A stretch of 64,000 nucleotides of DNA from Candidatus Coproplasma stercoravium. Its GTDB lineage: Bacteria; Bacillota; Clostridia; Christensenellales; Borkfalkiaceae. Positions 55,896-63,951 of the stretch are shown here, one piece after another. Location: the NCBI GenBank assembly GCA_018713165.1, contig DVFR01000021.1, forward strand, positions 1 through 64,000, read 5' to 3'. Numbering within the stretch: the first letter of the stretch is position 1; every line of letters begins with the position of its first letter. Made by a program: the position numbers and the translations under genes. Below the pieces are notes generated by a model that saw nothing but the letters and a program-made list of their open reading frames with translations, ran no database searches and was not told where the DNA came from.

Positions 55896-57329
55896 CTATC
55901 CGATGATATTTTTTATAACCGTATTGTCATTATAGCTGTGTTTTATACCCATCACTTCCTGATAAGTTTCGCCGCCCTTGCCCGCAACGAGGAGCACGTC
56001 GCCCTCCTTTAAAAGGTGCACGGCGTATTCGGTCGCGGTCTCCCTGTCGGTGACGGTGATATACGCCTTGCCCGAAGGTTTTACACCCTCCTCTATCTCG
56101 CGGATTATGTCGAACGGGTCCTCGTACCGCGGATTATCGGAGGTGATTATAAGAAAGTCGGCATATTTAGCCGCGATTGCGCCCATGAGCGGGCGTTTGC
56201 TCCTGTCCCTGTTGCCGCCGCAGCCGAAGAGGCAGTACAGCCTGCCTTTGCACAGTTTTTTGAGCGACTGCAACGACTTTTCGAGCCCGTCGGGCGTATG
56301 CGCAAAATCAACGAAGATGTGTGCGCCGTTAAAACTGCCCGCGCACTCCAGCCGTCCGGGCACGCTCTTCAAAGACGAGAGTCCGCCCGCAATGGTGCCG
56401 ATGTTTATCCCGAGCAGTTTTGCGCAGGTCGCCGCCGCCATGGCGTTGTAAACGTTGTGCACCGCGGGCATTTTAAGCCTAATCTCATACAATTCGTCGA
56501 ATAAATTTAAAACAAACGACACGCCCGTGATACGCTCTTCGACGTCGACGGCGAACACGTCGGCTGGATTTTTTAGCCCGTACGTTACGGGAGAGGGCGC
56601 AAACCGCGCAATCTCCCTGCCCGCGGCGTCGTCGGAGTTAAGCACGGAAAAGCGGCACCTTCCGCCCTCGAACAGTTTCTTTTTCGCGGCGGCATACTCC
56701 TTCATATCGGCAAAAAAATCGAGGTGGTCCTGCGTGCAGTTGGTAAATATGCCCGCCTCGAATTTCAGCCCGGCAATCTTATCGAAATAGAGCGCGTGCG
56801 CCGAAACTTCCATAAACACGTACTCTACTCCGCAGTCCGCCATATCGCGGAACACCGAATGAAGATAGACGGGGTCGGGCGTGGTGAGTTCGGGCGCGAT
56901 GAACCTGCCCGCATACGAAATGCCGAGCGTGCCGATTATCGCGCACTTTTTTCCCGCCGCGCGGAAGATGGAATCGAGCATATAGGTCGTTGTCGTCTTT
57001 CCGTTGGTGCCCGTCACCGCCACAAGCTTGAGGTTTTTGTCCGCCTCGCCGTAGAATGCGCGGGCGGCTTTTGCCACCGCCGCCCTGCCGTCGGGTATGA
57101 TTATCTGCGGAAGCGGACAGCCGAGCTTTTTTTCGCACACGAGCGCCGCGGCGCCGACAGCCGCAACCTGTGCCGCGCAGCTGTGAGAATCGAATTTTTC
57201 ACCCTTGTAACAGAAAAACAGGTCGCCTTTTTTAACTTTGCGGCTGTCGGCGCACAGCCCGCTTATTTCAACGTCGGTATTGCCCACGGCGCTTCCGCCG
57301 AGGAGTTTTGCAATTGTTTCAAGCCTCAT
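55896..57329 (-). CDS. murE: UDP-N-acetylmuramoyl-tripeptide synthetase, meso-diaminopimelate type
   Basis: 477 residues from ATG at 57329. GGAGG lies 5 bases upstream, inside the codons of an earlier in-frame ATG at 57344. The P-loop TGTNGKTTTTYML, HNVYNAMAAATCA and VDFAHTPDGLEKSL are typical. The substrate-selecting motif reads SDNPRYEDP, i.e. DNPR, which marks meso-DAP-adding MurE enzymes. The cell wall is therefore probably DAP-based. Confidence 0.95.
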   Translation of the reverse strand: MRLETIAKLLGGSAVGNTDVEISGLCADSRKVKKGDLFFCYKGEKFDSHSCAAQVAAVGAAALVCEKKLGCPLPQIIIPDGRAAVAKAARAFYGEADKNLKLVAVTGTNGKTTTTYMLDSIFRAAGKKCAIIGTLGISYAGRFIAPELTTPDPVYLHSVFRDMADCGVEYVFMEVSAHALYFDKIAGLKFEAGIFTNCTQDHLDFFADMKEYAAAKKKLFEGGRCRFSVLNSDDAAGREIARFAPSPVTYGLKNPADVFAVDVEERITGVSFVLNLFDELYEIRLKMPAVHNVYNAMAAATCAKLLGINIGTIAGGLSSLKSVPGRLECAGSFNGAHIFVDFAHTPDGLEKSLQSLKKLCKGRLYCLFGCGGNRDRSKRPLMGAIAAKYADFLIITSDNPRYEDPFDIIREIEEGVKPSGKAYITVTDRETATEYAVHLLKEGDVLLVAGKGGETYQEVMGIKHSYNDNTVIKNIIG

Positions 57330-57340
57330 ATCGTCCTCCG

Positions 57341-59032
57341 TCATTCATAGGGCTGTATATTTTTTATCGTTATGATGTCCTGAAAAATCTCTTTAGCCAC
57401 GGGCGCCGCAACCGCGCTGCCGTAGTATGTGCCCTGCGGCTCGTCGACGGTTATGAGAGCGAGATAGCGGGGGTTATCAGAAGGGAAAAAACCAACGAAC
57501 GAGGAGACGTATTTGCCCGCGGCAATCTTTCCGTCCTCATACTTCTGCGCGGTGCCCGTTTTGCCGCCCACTTTATAGCCTTCGATATATGCATTCTTGC
57601 CGCTGCCCTCGGTTACGACGCCTTCGAGCATCTGCGCAAGCATGCGCGAAGCCTGCTCGCTTATCACTTCGGTTTTAAGCACAGTTTCAATCTCCTCCAC
57701 CGTTCCGTCGGGGGAAACCACCCCGTCGAGCAGGCGGGGAACATAGTAATTGCCGCCGTTTACCGCCGCCGCGACGGCGCAAGCGAGCTGAAGCTGGGTT
57801 ACAGCTATCGTCTGCCCGAACCCGATGCGCGCAAGGTCGCACAAGCGCACCATCGACTGCGGAAGCAGCATTCCCACCGCCTCGCCCGAAAAGTCGAGCC
57901 CTGTAACGTTTCCGAAGCCGAACGCCGACAAATATTCGTAAAATGTATCCGTCCCGAGCGCAAGCGCAATATCGGTAAAACAGGGGTTGCAGCTGTTGTT
58001 CAACGCCTGCGCGAGAGTCTGGTTGGAATGTTTTCCATTCCTGTGGTCAGACCAGCACTTTATCGTCGTGCCGTCGACCGAACGGGTGCGCGAGGAATTG
58101 AAAACATAGCTCGGGGAGAAAGCGGACGCGTTGCCCTGCAGATACTCTTCGAGGTTTGCCGCGGCGGTGATGACCTTGAAAGTCGAACCTGGCTCGTAGA
58201 TATCGACCACCGCCTTGTTGCGCGAGAGGGAATTGAGCGTTTCGGTATCGTCGCGCGGGACGTCGTTCAAATCGTACGAAGGATAGTTCACGAGCGCGAG
58301 AATTTCAAAACTCTGCGGGTCGAGCACTATGCACGATACAGATTTTGCGCCGCTCGAAGTATAGACCTCGCGCATTGCCTGTTCCGCCGCAAGCTGGATT
58401 TCGGCGTCTATCGTAAGCATTATACCCGAGCCGTCGGTTGCGGGAGAATATACGATTGCAGGGTCTTCCGTCTCAACGCCCACGATGTCGGTGCTGTACA
58501 AAATCTCCCCGTTTGTGCCAGCAAGCAGGGAATTATAGTACTTTTCAAGCCCCGAAATTCCCGTCCCGTCGACGGAAGTAAAGCCGAGCACCTGGCATAA
58601 AACATCGCCGTAAGTATATTCGCGCGTGTTGTCGCGCGCATAGTACACGCCGTCGATATCGTACGAAATCATTGTGACGATATCTTCGTGCGAGGCATGC
58701 CGTACGACCGTCACTTCCGAAACGCCCGTCTTTGATATTTTTGCCAGAACCTCGTTCACGTCCAGCCCGAAAATTCCCGCAAGCACCGTCGCGCAGAAAG
58801 TTTTGTCGACGACGGCGTTGGGGCGGACGAACACGCTGTAAGTATTTTCATTGCCCGCAAGCACTATACCGTTGCGGTCGTAAATTTCTCCGCGGGCGGC
58901 GATTACGGGCACTTCCCTGTTCCACTGGTCGGCGGCCATTATTACGAGGTCGGAACCCCATACGGCCTGAATATAGAAGAATCTGCCGATAATCACGCAA
59001 AAAATAAAGGCTATTGCCAGACTTACCGACAA
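57341..59032 (-). CDS. Class B penicillin-binding protein (FtsI/PBP2-type transpeptidase), N terminus uncertain
   Basis: 563 residues from a TTG codon: membrane helix (about 2-25), dimerisation domain (AARGEIYDRNGIVLAGN), then the transpeptidase with SxxK in EPGSTFKVI, SxN in NNSCN and KTG in GGKTGTAQ. No PASTA domains, so it is FtsI-like and not SpoVD-like. It crosslinks septal peptidoglycan with FtsW. The TTG has no proper ribosome binding site. The frame is open back to 59110 and would add a basic tail ending TVLQKRLL that looks like the true cytoplasmic end, but that stretch has no ATG, GTG or TTG. A GGAG at 59108-59105 lies 9 bases before an in-frame ATC (59095-59093). Confidence 0.9.
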   Translation of the reverse strand: MSVSLAIAFIFCVIIGRFFYIQAVWGSDLVIMAADQWNREVPVIAARGEIYDRNGIVLAGNENTYSVFVRPNAVVDKTFCATVLAGIFGLDVNEVLAKISKTGVSEVTVVRHASHEDIVTMISYDIDGVYYARDNTREYTYGDVLCQVLGFTSVDGTGISGLEKYYNSLLAGTNGEILYSTDIVGVETEDPAIVYSPATDGSGIMLTIDAEIQLAAEQAMREVYTSSGAKSVSCIVLDPQSFEILALVNYPSYDLNDVPRDDTETLNSLSRNKAVVDIYEPGSTFKVITAAANLEEYLQGNASAFSPSYVFNSSRTRSVDGTTIKCWSDHRNGKHSNQTLAQALNNSCNPCFTDIALALGTDTFYEYLSAFGFGNVTGLDFSGEAVGMLLPQSMVRLCDLARIGFGQTIAVTQLQLACAVAAAVNGGNYYVPRLLDGVVSPDGTVEEIETVLKTEVISEQASRMLAQMLEGVVTEGSGKNAYIEGYKVGGKTGTAQKYEDGKIAAGKYVSSFVGFFPSDNPRYLALITVDEPQGTYYGSAVAAPVAKEIFQDIITIKNIQPYE

Positions 59033-59145
59033 TAACCTCTTTTGTAAAACCGTCAGGGAGAACCCCGACTTTTGGGTTTTTATTCTGTTTTTGATAGCAG
59101 TTTTCTCCGCTTATTTTATTGTTTGCGCATATGCGCAGACGGCCG

Positions 59146-60042
59146 TCAGCCCGTTATCAGCCCGTTCTCTAAAGCGAACCTGTAAACGTTGCCGTACGAG
59201 GTAGCTTCGCTCAGCTGTGCGCTCACGTTTTCAAACGCGGTGCGCGCAGATTCCGCCATGCCTTCGAGCACGCTGATTTCGGTGTTGAGGTTGGAGATTA
59301 TCGCGGAGTTCACTATTATAAGTGCAAACACCGCAACGATTAAACCGACGATAACGCCGATGATAATTTTATCGCGCTTTGTAATGTTGAGCTTAGCCGC
59401 CTTTTCCTCATGCTCTGCGGGACGGCTTATTTCGCCCTCCTGCATGGTGCGCGCGGCGCTGTTTATAACCACGGTGCCGTCGGCGCCTATGGTCTGATAC
59501 TGTATCGTCGTAGGCGTGGGACGGAGGTCTTCGCTCTCCTCCTCTTCAACGGCGGGGGCAGCGTTTGCAGCCGCAATCGCCTTTGCCGCAGCAAACGCCT
59601 GTGCGGGCGTAGACGCGAATGCCTGCGCGGGGCGGTTTACGGGACTGTCGGCACGGAAGATGTCGGCGTTTGCACGTGCGTTTTTAACCACATATACGGG
59701 CTGCGCCGCAGGCTGTGCGGGCTGCTGATATACGGGTGCCTGCACGGGAGCAACGCTCTGTGCGGGACGCGCTATTATGCCGTCGGCGCCATATACGGCC
59801 GCGGGAGCGGCGTTCTGCACGGGGGCTTCAACGGCGGGAGCCGCAGTTATTACCTGCGCCCCGTCGGCGTCGATGCTCGCCACTACGTCCTTTATTTTAT
59901 ATTCGGGATTGAGAAGACGCGCAAGGTTATCCTTCATGCGGGCGTTGTGAAGCTCGTCGGCGGTCATGCCGGCGGCTGCTTCTCTCTCTTTTGTCTGTTG
60001 TGCAAACGTGTTTCTTTCGATTACAGGTGTTGCGACTGCCAT
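59146..60042 (-). CDS. FtsL-like septum protein with long disordered cytoplasmic part
   Basis: 298 residues in the ftsL position between rsmH and the PBP gene. Residues 225-247 are a membrane helix (KIIIGVIVGLIVAVFALIIVN), followed by a short coiled coil (about 248-282, ISNLNTEISVLEGMAESARTAFENVSAQLSE), the topology of FtsL/DivIC. Residues 55-215, by contrast, are Ala, Pro, Gln and Val-rich low complexity. Usual FtsL is about 90-130 residues with a tiny cytoplasmic tail. AAGGAG lies before the ATG. The FtsL role is inferred from position and topology only. Confidence 0.65.
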   Translation of the reverse strand: MAVATPVIERNTFAQQTKEREAAAGMTADELHNARMKDNLARLLNPEYKIKDVVASIDADGAQVITAAPAVEAPVQNAAPAAVYGADGIIARPAQSVAPVQAPVYQQPAQPAAQPVYVVKNARANADIFRADSPVNRPAQAFASTPAQAFAAAKAIAAANAAPAVEEEESEDLRPTPTTIQYQTIGADGTVVINSAARTMQEGEISRPAEHEEKAAKLNITKRDKIIIGVIVGLIVAVFALIIVNSAIISNLNTEISVLEGMAESARTAFENVSAQLSEATSYGNVYRFALENGLITG

Positions 60043-60079
60043 AATCCACTCCTTAAAAAATGCGCCACTTGTCTATCGC

Positions 60080-61021
60080 TCAGATTATTCTTTCGGCAAC
60101 TCTCAGCTTAGCCGAGCGCGAACGGCTGTTTATAACCGTCTCTTTCGGGCTTGCCGTAATTGGTTTTTTCGTTATTACCTCTATTTCTTTTTTCTTTCCG
60201 CATACGCAAACGGGCAGCTCCTTCGGGCAGATGCAGTCCGTTTCGAGATATCTGAATGCGTTTTTTACTATCCTGTCTTCCAGCGAATGAAAGGTGAGTA
60301 TTGCTATCCTTCCGCCCTTTTTAAGCCTTCGGGTAAGACCTAAAACGGCTTCGTACAGCCCGTCGAGTTCTCCGTTCACCTCTATGCGGACCGCCTGAAA
60401 ACTTTTACGGGCGGCGGGGCCGTTCTGCTGAAACTTTTTGGGGATACTCTCTTCTATTATTTTTACGAACTCTCCGCAGGTGGTGATTCGCGCGCGCTCC
60501 CTCGCCTTAACCACGTTTGCGGCTATCTGGGGGGCGAAACGCTCTTCGCCGTACTGCTTTAAAATTCTTATGAGTTCTTTCTGCGGATATTCGTTTATTA
60601 CGTCCTCAGCCGTAAGGGACGCGCTTTTGTCCATGCGCATATCCAGCGGCGCTTCGGGCGACATATACGAAAACCCGCGCTCGGGTTCGTCTATCTGATG
60701 GCTGGATATGCCGAAGTCGAGCATTACGCCGTCGAGCCCATCCACGCCCTCTTTATCCAGAACTTCGCCGTAATTTTTGAAGTTCGATTTGTGTATGAAA
60801 AATCTGCCTTTAAACGGGGAGAGCCGCTCCGTCGCCGCCGCTATCGCCTCGTCGTCGAGGTCGGTGGCAATCAGCTTTCCGTCGGGCGACGACCTCTTTA
60901 AAATTTCGTAAGAGTGTCCCGCGCCGCCGAGCGTCCCGTCGAAGTAAATCCCTCCGCTCTTTACGTCAAGGCCCTGCATGCACTCTTCGAGCATTACGGG
61001 AAAATGTGAAAACTCGCTCAT
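60080..61021 (-). CDS. rsmH: 16S rRNA (cytosine1402-N4)-methyltransferase
   Basis: 313 residues. HFPVMLEECMQGL, YFDGTLGGAGHS (SAM loop), MLDFGISSHQIDEPERGFSY and ILTFHSLEDRIVKNAF identify RsmH/MraW. It begins one base after the mraZ stop, the classical pairing at the start of dcw clusters. Confidence 0.96.
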   Translation of the reverse strand: MSEFSHFPVMLEECMQGLDVKSGGIYFDGTLGGAGHSYEILKRSSPDGKLIATDLDDEAIAAATERLSPFKGRFFIHKSNFKNYGEVLDKEGVDGLDGVMLDFGISSHQIDEPERGFSYMSPEAPLDMRMDKSASLTAEDVINEYPQKELIRILKQYGEERFAPQIAANVVKARERARITTCGEFVKIIEESIPKKFQQNGPAARKSFQAVRIEVNGELDGLYEAVLGLTRRLKKGGRIAILTFHSLEDRIVKNAFRYLETDCICPKELPVCVCGKKKEIEVITKKPITASPKETVINSRSRSAKLRVAERII

Positions 61022-61022
61022 C

Positions 61023-61451
61023 TTATATTCCGAGGGAATCGAAGTATTCGTTGTAGTTGGAGTCGTCGTCGGCGAAGTATTCGTCGTAGACCTCCTTAGC
61101 CCAGAGCTCCGCCCTGTTGCCCACCCCGCAGAACACGACGTCCTTTTTGATGTGAGCGAATTCCCTTAAATTTGCGGGAAGAACTACCCTTCCCTGATTG
61201 TCCTCTTCCGCCGCCGTGAACGATTTGGTAAAAGCTCGTATGCCGCGGCGCTTTTCCGCGTCGGACATCTTCACCTCTTCAATCTTGGCGAACTGTTCTT
61301 TCGCAATCTCCTCGGGGAATATAAAAATACATCCGTCGGTACCCTTGGCGAAATAGTAATTTTCGCCCAGCTCTTTTTTGAGCTTGAAGGGAATGCGTAT
61401 TCGGTTTTTCGCGTCCAACTGATGGTTGTATTCGCCCGTGAGAAAAAACAT
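61023..61451 (-). CDS. mraZ: Transcriptional regulator MraZ
   Basis: 142 residues with two SpoVT/AbrB-type repeats: GEYNHQLDAKNRIRIPFKLKKELG and AEEDNQGRVVLPANLREFAHIKK. MraZ binds TGGGN repeats before its own gene and controls the dcw operon. Such a repeat overlaps the -35 box here. Confidence 0.96.
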   Translation of the reverse strand: MFFLTGEYNHQLDAKNRIRIPFKLKKELGENYYFAKGTDGCIFIFPEEIAKEQFAKIEEVKMSDAEKRRGIRAFTKSFTAAEEDNQGRVVLPANLREFAHIKKDVVFCGVGNRAELWAKEVYDEYFADDDSNYNEYFDSLGI

Positions 61452-61481
61452 CTTTACTACCTTTTATAAAACCGTGTTTTT

Positions 61482-61510
61482 ATACTAACATAAATTTTGC
61501 CCACTGTCAA
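61482..61510 (-). promoter_or_regulatory. Promoter of the dcw operon (mraZ)
   Basis: Minus strand TTGACA (61510-61505), spacer 17, TAGTAT (61487-61482), leader about 25-30 bases. Confidence 0.7.
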
Positions 61511-61517
61511 CCACCAC
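61499..61517 (-). promoter_or_regulatory. Probable MraZ-binding repeats
   Basis: Minus strand GTGGTGGTTGACAGTGGGC contains TGGTT and TGGGC spaced 10 bases apart, similar to the TGGGN-N5 repeats known for MraZ, and overlaps the -35 box. Confidence 0.45.
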
Positions 61518-61606
61518 GGCAATAAAATTTTGAATTTTTTTTATTTTTTTGCAATTTACCAAAAATAGTCCATAGGGCAACGCACGAAAAATATCATTAA
61601 AAATTG

Positions 61607-62338
61607 TTAAAATCTTTCAAAAACAGCCTTATTTTTTGTGAAATCACCGCCAAAAAATCGGATTTTTCCTCTTTCAGACGAAAAGTGGTCAGAATTCCCT
61701 AAAATTGTCGCCAAGTGGTCAGCCGTCCCTGCCATACCGTCAAAAACGGGACAGCGATATCTCTTTTCTATCTCGTCACGGATAAAAATATAGTGCGTGC
61801 AGCCTAGCACGACCGAGCTGAAATTCCCCTGCGGGAGCCGTGACGCGAGCGCGGCTTTGTCGAGGGAAAAAATATTCCGCTCTATATCGCCCGCGAGCGA
61901 TTTCATCGCGTGCACCTCCGCGCCCTTGCCGTACTTTGAAAGAAGTTTAAAAAAAGCCGCGCTTTTGCAGGTCGCCTCCGTGGCGAGAACGAGATATTTC
62001 CCGCCGTATTCAAACGCCTGTTTGACCGCGGGCTCCACTCCCACGACGGGAAACGGAAATACGCGGCGGAGCTCGTGCACGCACTCCGCCGTTACGGTAT
62101 TGCACGCTACGGCCGCGGCGTCGGGACAAAGAGCGGCAATCTGCGAAAACGCCGAAAAGACGAGGCGGCGTATCTCCCCCTCGCAAAGATTGCCGTACGG
62201 CACGTTATAGTTATCGGCAAAATAACAAAAATTTACATAGGGCATGCGCACGGAACACGCCCTGAGAAGATTGAGGCCGCCTATTCCGCTGTCGAACAGG
62301 CAGACGAGCGGCGCTTTGCCGCGCGGTTGGTTCTCCAT
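61607..62338 (-). CDS. murI: Glutamate racemase
   Basis: 243 residues from ATG at 62338. The longer open frame adds a hydrophobic stretch not found in the family. LFDSGIGGLNLL, YFADNYNVPYGN, the first catalytic cysteine in AVACNTVTAE and the second in VLGCTHYIF are all in place. It supplies D-glutamate for MurD. No strong ribosome binding site is visible. It lies upstream of mraZ. Confidence 0.92.
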   Translation of the reverse strand: MENQPRGKAPLVCLFDSGIGGLNLLRACSVRMPYVNFCYFADNYNVPYGNLCEGEIRRLVFSAFSQIAALCPDAAAVACNTVTAECVHELRRVFPFPVVGVEPAVKQAFEYGGKYLVLATEATCKSAAFFKLLSKYGKGAEVHAMKSLAGDIERNIFSLDKAALASRLPQGNFSSVVLGCTHYIFIRDEIEKRYRCPVFDGMAGTADHLATILGNSDHFSSERGKIRFFGGDFTKNKAVFERF

Positions 62339-62401
62339 ATAGTTATTTATATTTGCGCCTAAAAAATATATGAAAAAAATGCGAAAGACGATAAAAATTA
62401 G

Positions 62402-62430
62402 TTTACAATGCCATTTTTTTATGATAAAAT
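62402..62430 (+). promoter_or_regulatory. Promoter of rpsT
   Basis: TTTACA (62402-62407), spacer 17, TAAAAT (62425-62430), leader about 37 bases. Confidence 0.75.
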
Positions 62431-62472
62431 TACTCAAGAATTTCAAAGATAACGCTTAAAGGAGAGTTTGAA

Positions 62473-62736
62473 GTGCCTAACATAAAGTCAGCGAAAAAGC
62501 GCGTTCTCGTAACCGAAAAGAAGACCATAAGGAACAGAGTAGTTAAAACCCAGGTTAAAAACGCCATAAAGAAGTTCCTTGCTACAGTTGAAACGGGTGA
62601 CAAGGAAGCCGCAACGGCTATGTTCCCCTCCACCTGCTCGGTTATCGACGGCGCAGTTTCTAAGGGCGTTCTTAAAAAGAACACCGCCGCCAACAAGAAG
62701 AGCGGTCTTGCCAAAAGGCTCAACGCAATGGCGTAA
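62473..62736 (+). CDS. rpsT: 30S ribosomal protein bS20
   Basis: 87 residues, starting with GTG and preceded by AAAGGAGA. PNIKSAKKRVLVTEKKTIRNRVVKTQVKNAIKKF and the C-terminal KGVLKKNTAANKKSGLAKRLNAM are typical of S20, a 16S rRNA-binding helical protein. It stands alone with its own promoter and terminator. Confidence 0.97.
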   Translation: MPNIKSAKKRVLVTEKKTIRNRVVKTQVKNAIKKFLATVETGDKEAATAMFPSTCSVIDGAVSKGVLKKNTAANKKSGLAKRLNAMA

Positions 62737-62767
62737 AGAGCAGGCTGTTTTTAATTTTAATTGAATC

Positions 62768-62796
62768 AGGTCGGGCTTTTCAAGCCCGACCTTTTT
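62768..62796 (+). terminator. Terminator of rpsT
   Basis: AGGTCGGGCTT/AAGCCCGACCT stem, 3-base loop, then T's. It ends a few bases before the insertion sequence. Confidence 0.92.
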
Positions 62797-62802
62797 GCGT
62801 TT

Positions 62803-63886
62803 GGTGAATTATACTATTAAGTGCAACAGATGAGGGAGAAAAAAAGTAGTTCATACAAATCTGTGGTAAAATAGAGTTGCGAAACCAATTTACGCCAAAG
62901 GAGATCTGTATGAACTATCACCATTTTACCATAGAAGAGCGTTGTTGTCTACGGGAATACTATGTCAAAGGAAAAAGTTATAGAGAAATCGCAAGACTTT
63001 TGGGCAGGAACGCAAGTTCGGTATCGAGGGAATTGAGACGGAACTGTACGTTTTTTAGAGATGTGCCGAGATACTACCCGTATACAGCGCAAAAGAAAAG
63101 TGATTTAAGAAACAGTTACCGCCACCGTGGGATGTTTTGGAAGCAGGAGGTATTGGATTACATAGACGAGAAATTGTCCCGGACGTGGTCTCCGGAACAA
63201 ATAGCAAATACCCCGTGCGGGATGAAGATGCCGTCTTTTAGGACGATCTATCGTTGGATAGATCAAAGATATTTACGATCAACATTAAAAAGACTGCGGA
63301 GGAAAGGAAAGACGCGCAAGCGTTTGGGTAACGGAGGACGATTTACGACGGGGAAAAGTATACGCAAGAGAGATAAAAGTGTATATAACCGCAAAGAGTT
63401 CGGGCATTGGGAAGCGGACACGGTGGTATCGGGGCAAGGGAAAAGCAAAGTATGCTTTGCGACACTTGCGGAGAGAAAGACGAGATATTATATTGCAATT
63501 AAAATACCGGACAGGAAAGGAGAGACGATGGCAAAAGCGATCATCGATACGCTTTCCAAGTATCCCAAAGGATCGGTAAAGACGATCACCTGCGACAGAG
63601 GCAGTGAGTTTGCCTGTTGGCGGGAGATCGAAAAAGCCCTGCACTGTGATATGTATTTTGCCGACCCGTACTGTGCATGGCAGAAAGGAACGAACGAGAA
63701 CCTGAACGGACTCTTGCGTGAATTTTACCCAAAGGGACGAAACCTCTCAAGAGTGAGTCCTGCAACACTAAAAAAGAATCTGGCGCTTTTAAACGCCAGA
63801 CCCAAGAAGGTTTTACATTACCATACACCACAAGATTTGTTTGATCAAAATCTTTCTAACTGTTGCACTTAAGTTGACAATTCACC
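62803..63886 (+). mobile_element. IS30-family insertion sequence, apparently complete
   Basis: 1084 bp bounded by 27-base imperfect inverted repeats: left 62803-62829 and right 63860-63886. Both begin GGTGAATT from the outside and share TTAAGTGCAACAG on the inside. CGTTT occurs directly outside each end (62798-62802 and 63887-63891), a likely target duplication, though IS30 elements more often make 2-3 bp. One intact transposase gene lies inside. The insertion point is just after the rpsT terminator. Confidence 0.9.
62910..63872 (+). CDS. IS30-family transposase
   Basis: 320 residues from ATG at 62910, with AAAGGAG 7-8 bases upstream. The N-terminal helix-turn-helix FTIEERCCLREYYVKGKSYREIARLLGRNASSVSRELRRN is diagnostic. 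The DDE catalytic domain runs from GHWEADTVVSGQG (first Asp) through TITCDRGSEFA (second Asp) to KGTNENLNGLLREFYPKG (Glu). It is full length with no frameshift, so it is likely active. The 3' end overlaps the right inverted repeat. Confidence 0.95.
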   Translation: MNYHHFTIEERCCLREYYVKGKSYREIARLLGRNASSVSRELRRNCTFFRDVPRYYPYTAQKKSDLRNSYRHRGMFWKQEVLDYIDEKLSRTWSPEQIANTPCGMKMPSFRTIYRWIDQRYLRSTLKRLRRKGKTRKRLGNGGRFTTGKSIRKRDKSVYNRKEFGHWEADTVVSGQGKSKVCFATLAERKTRYYIAIKIPDRKGETMAKAIIDTLSKYPKGSVKTITCDRGSEFACWREIEKALHCDMYFADPYCAWQKGTNENLNGLLREFYPKGRNLSRVSPATLKKNLALLNARPKKVLHYHTPQDLFDQNLSNCCT

Positions 63887-63917
63887 CGTTTAAGCCAAAC
63901 AATATTTCTGATATTCG

Positions 63918-63951
63918 GCCGTGCCGCGACAAATCCGCGGCACGGCTTTTT
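63918..63951 (+). terminator. Rho-independent terminator beyond the insertion sequence
   Basis: 11-bp stem GCCGTGCCGCG/CGCGGCACGGC, 7-base loop, T5. Before the insertion it lay about 30-40 bases after the rpsT terminator, so it was probably a second terminator for rpsT. The last 50 bases of the window hold no other signal. Confidence 0.85.
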
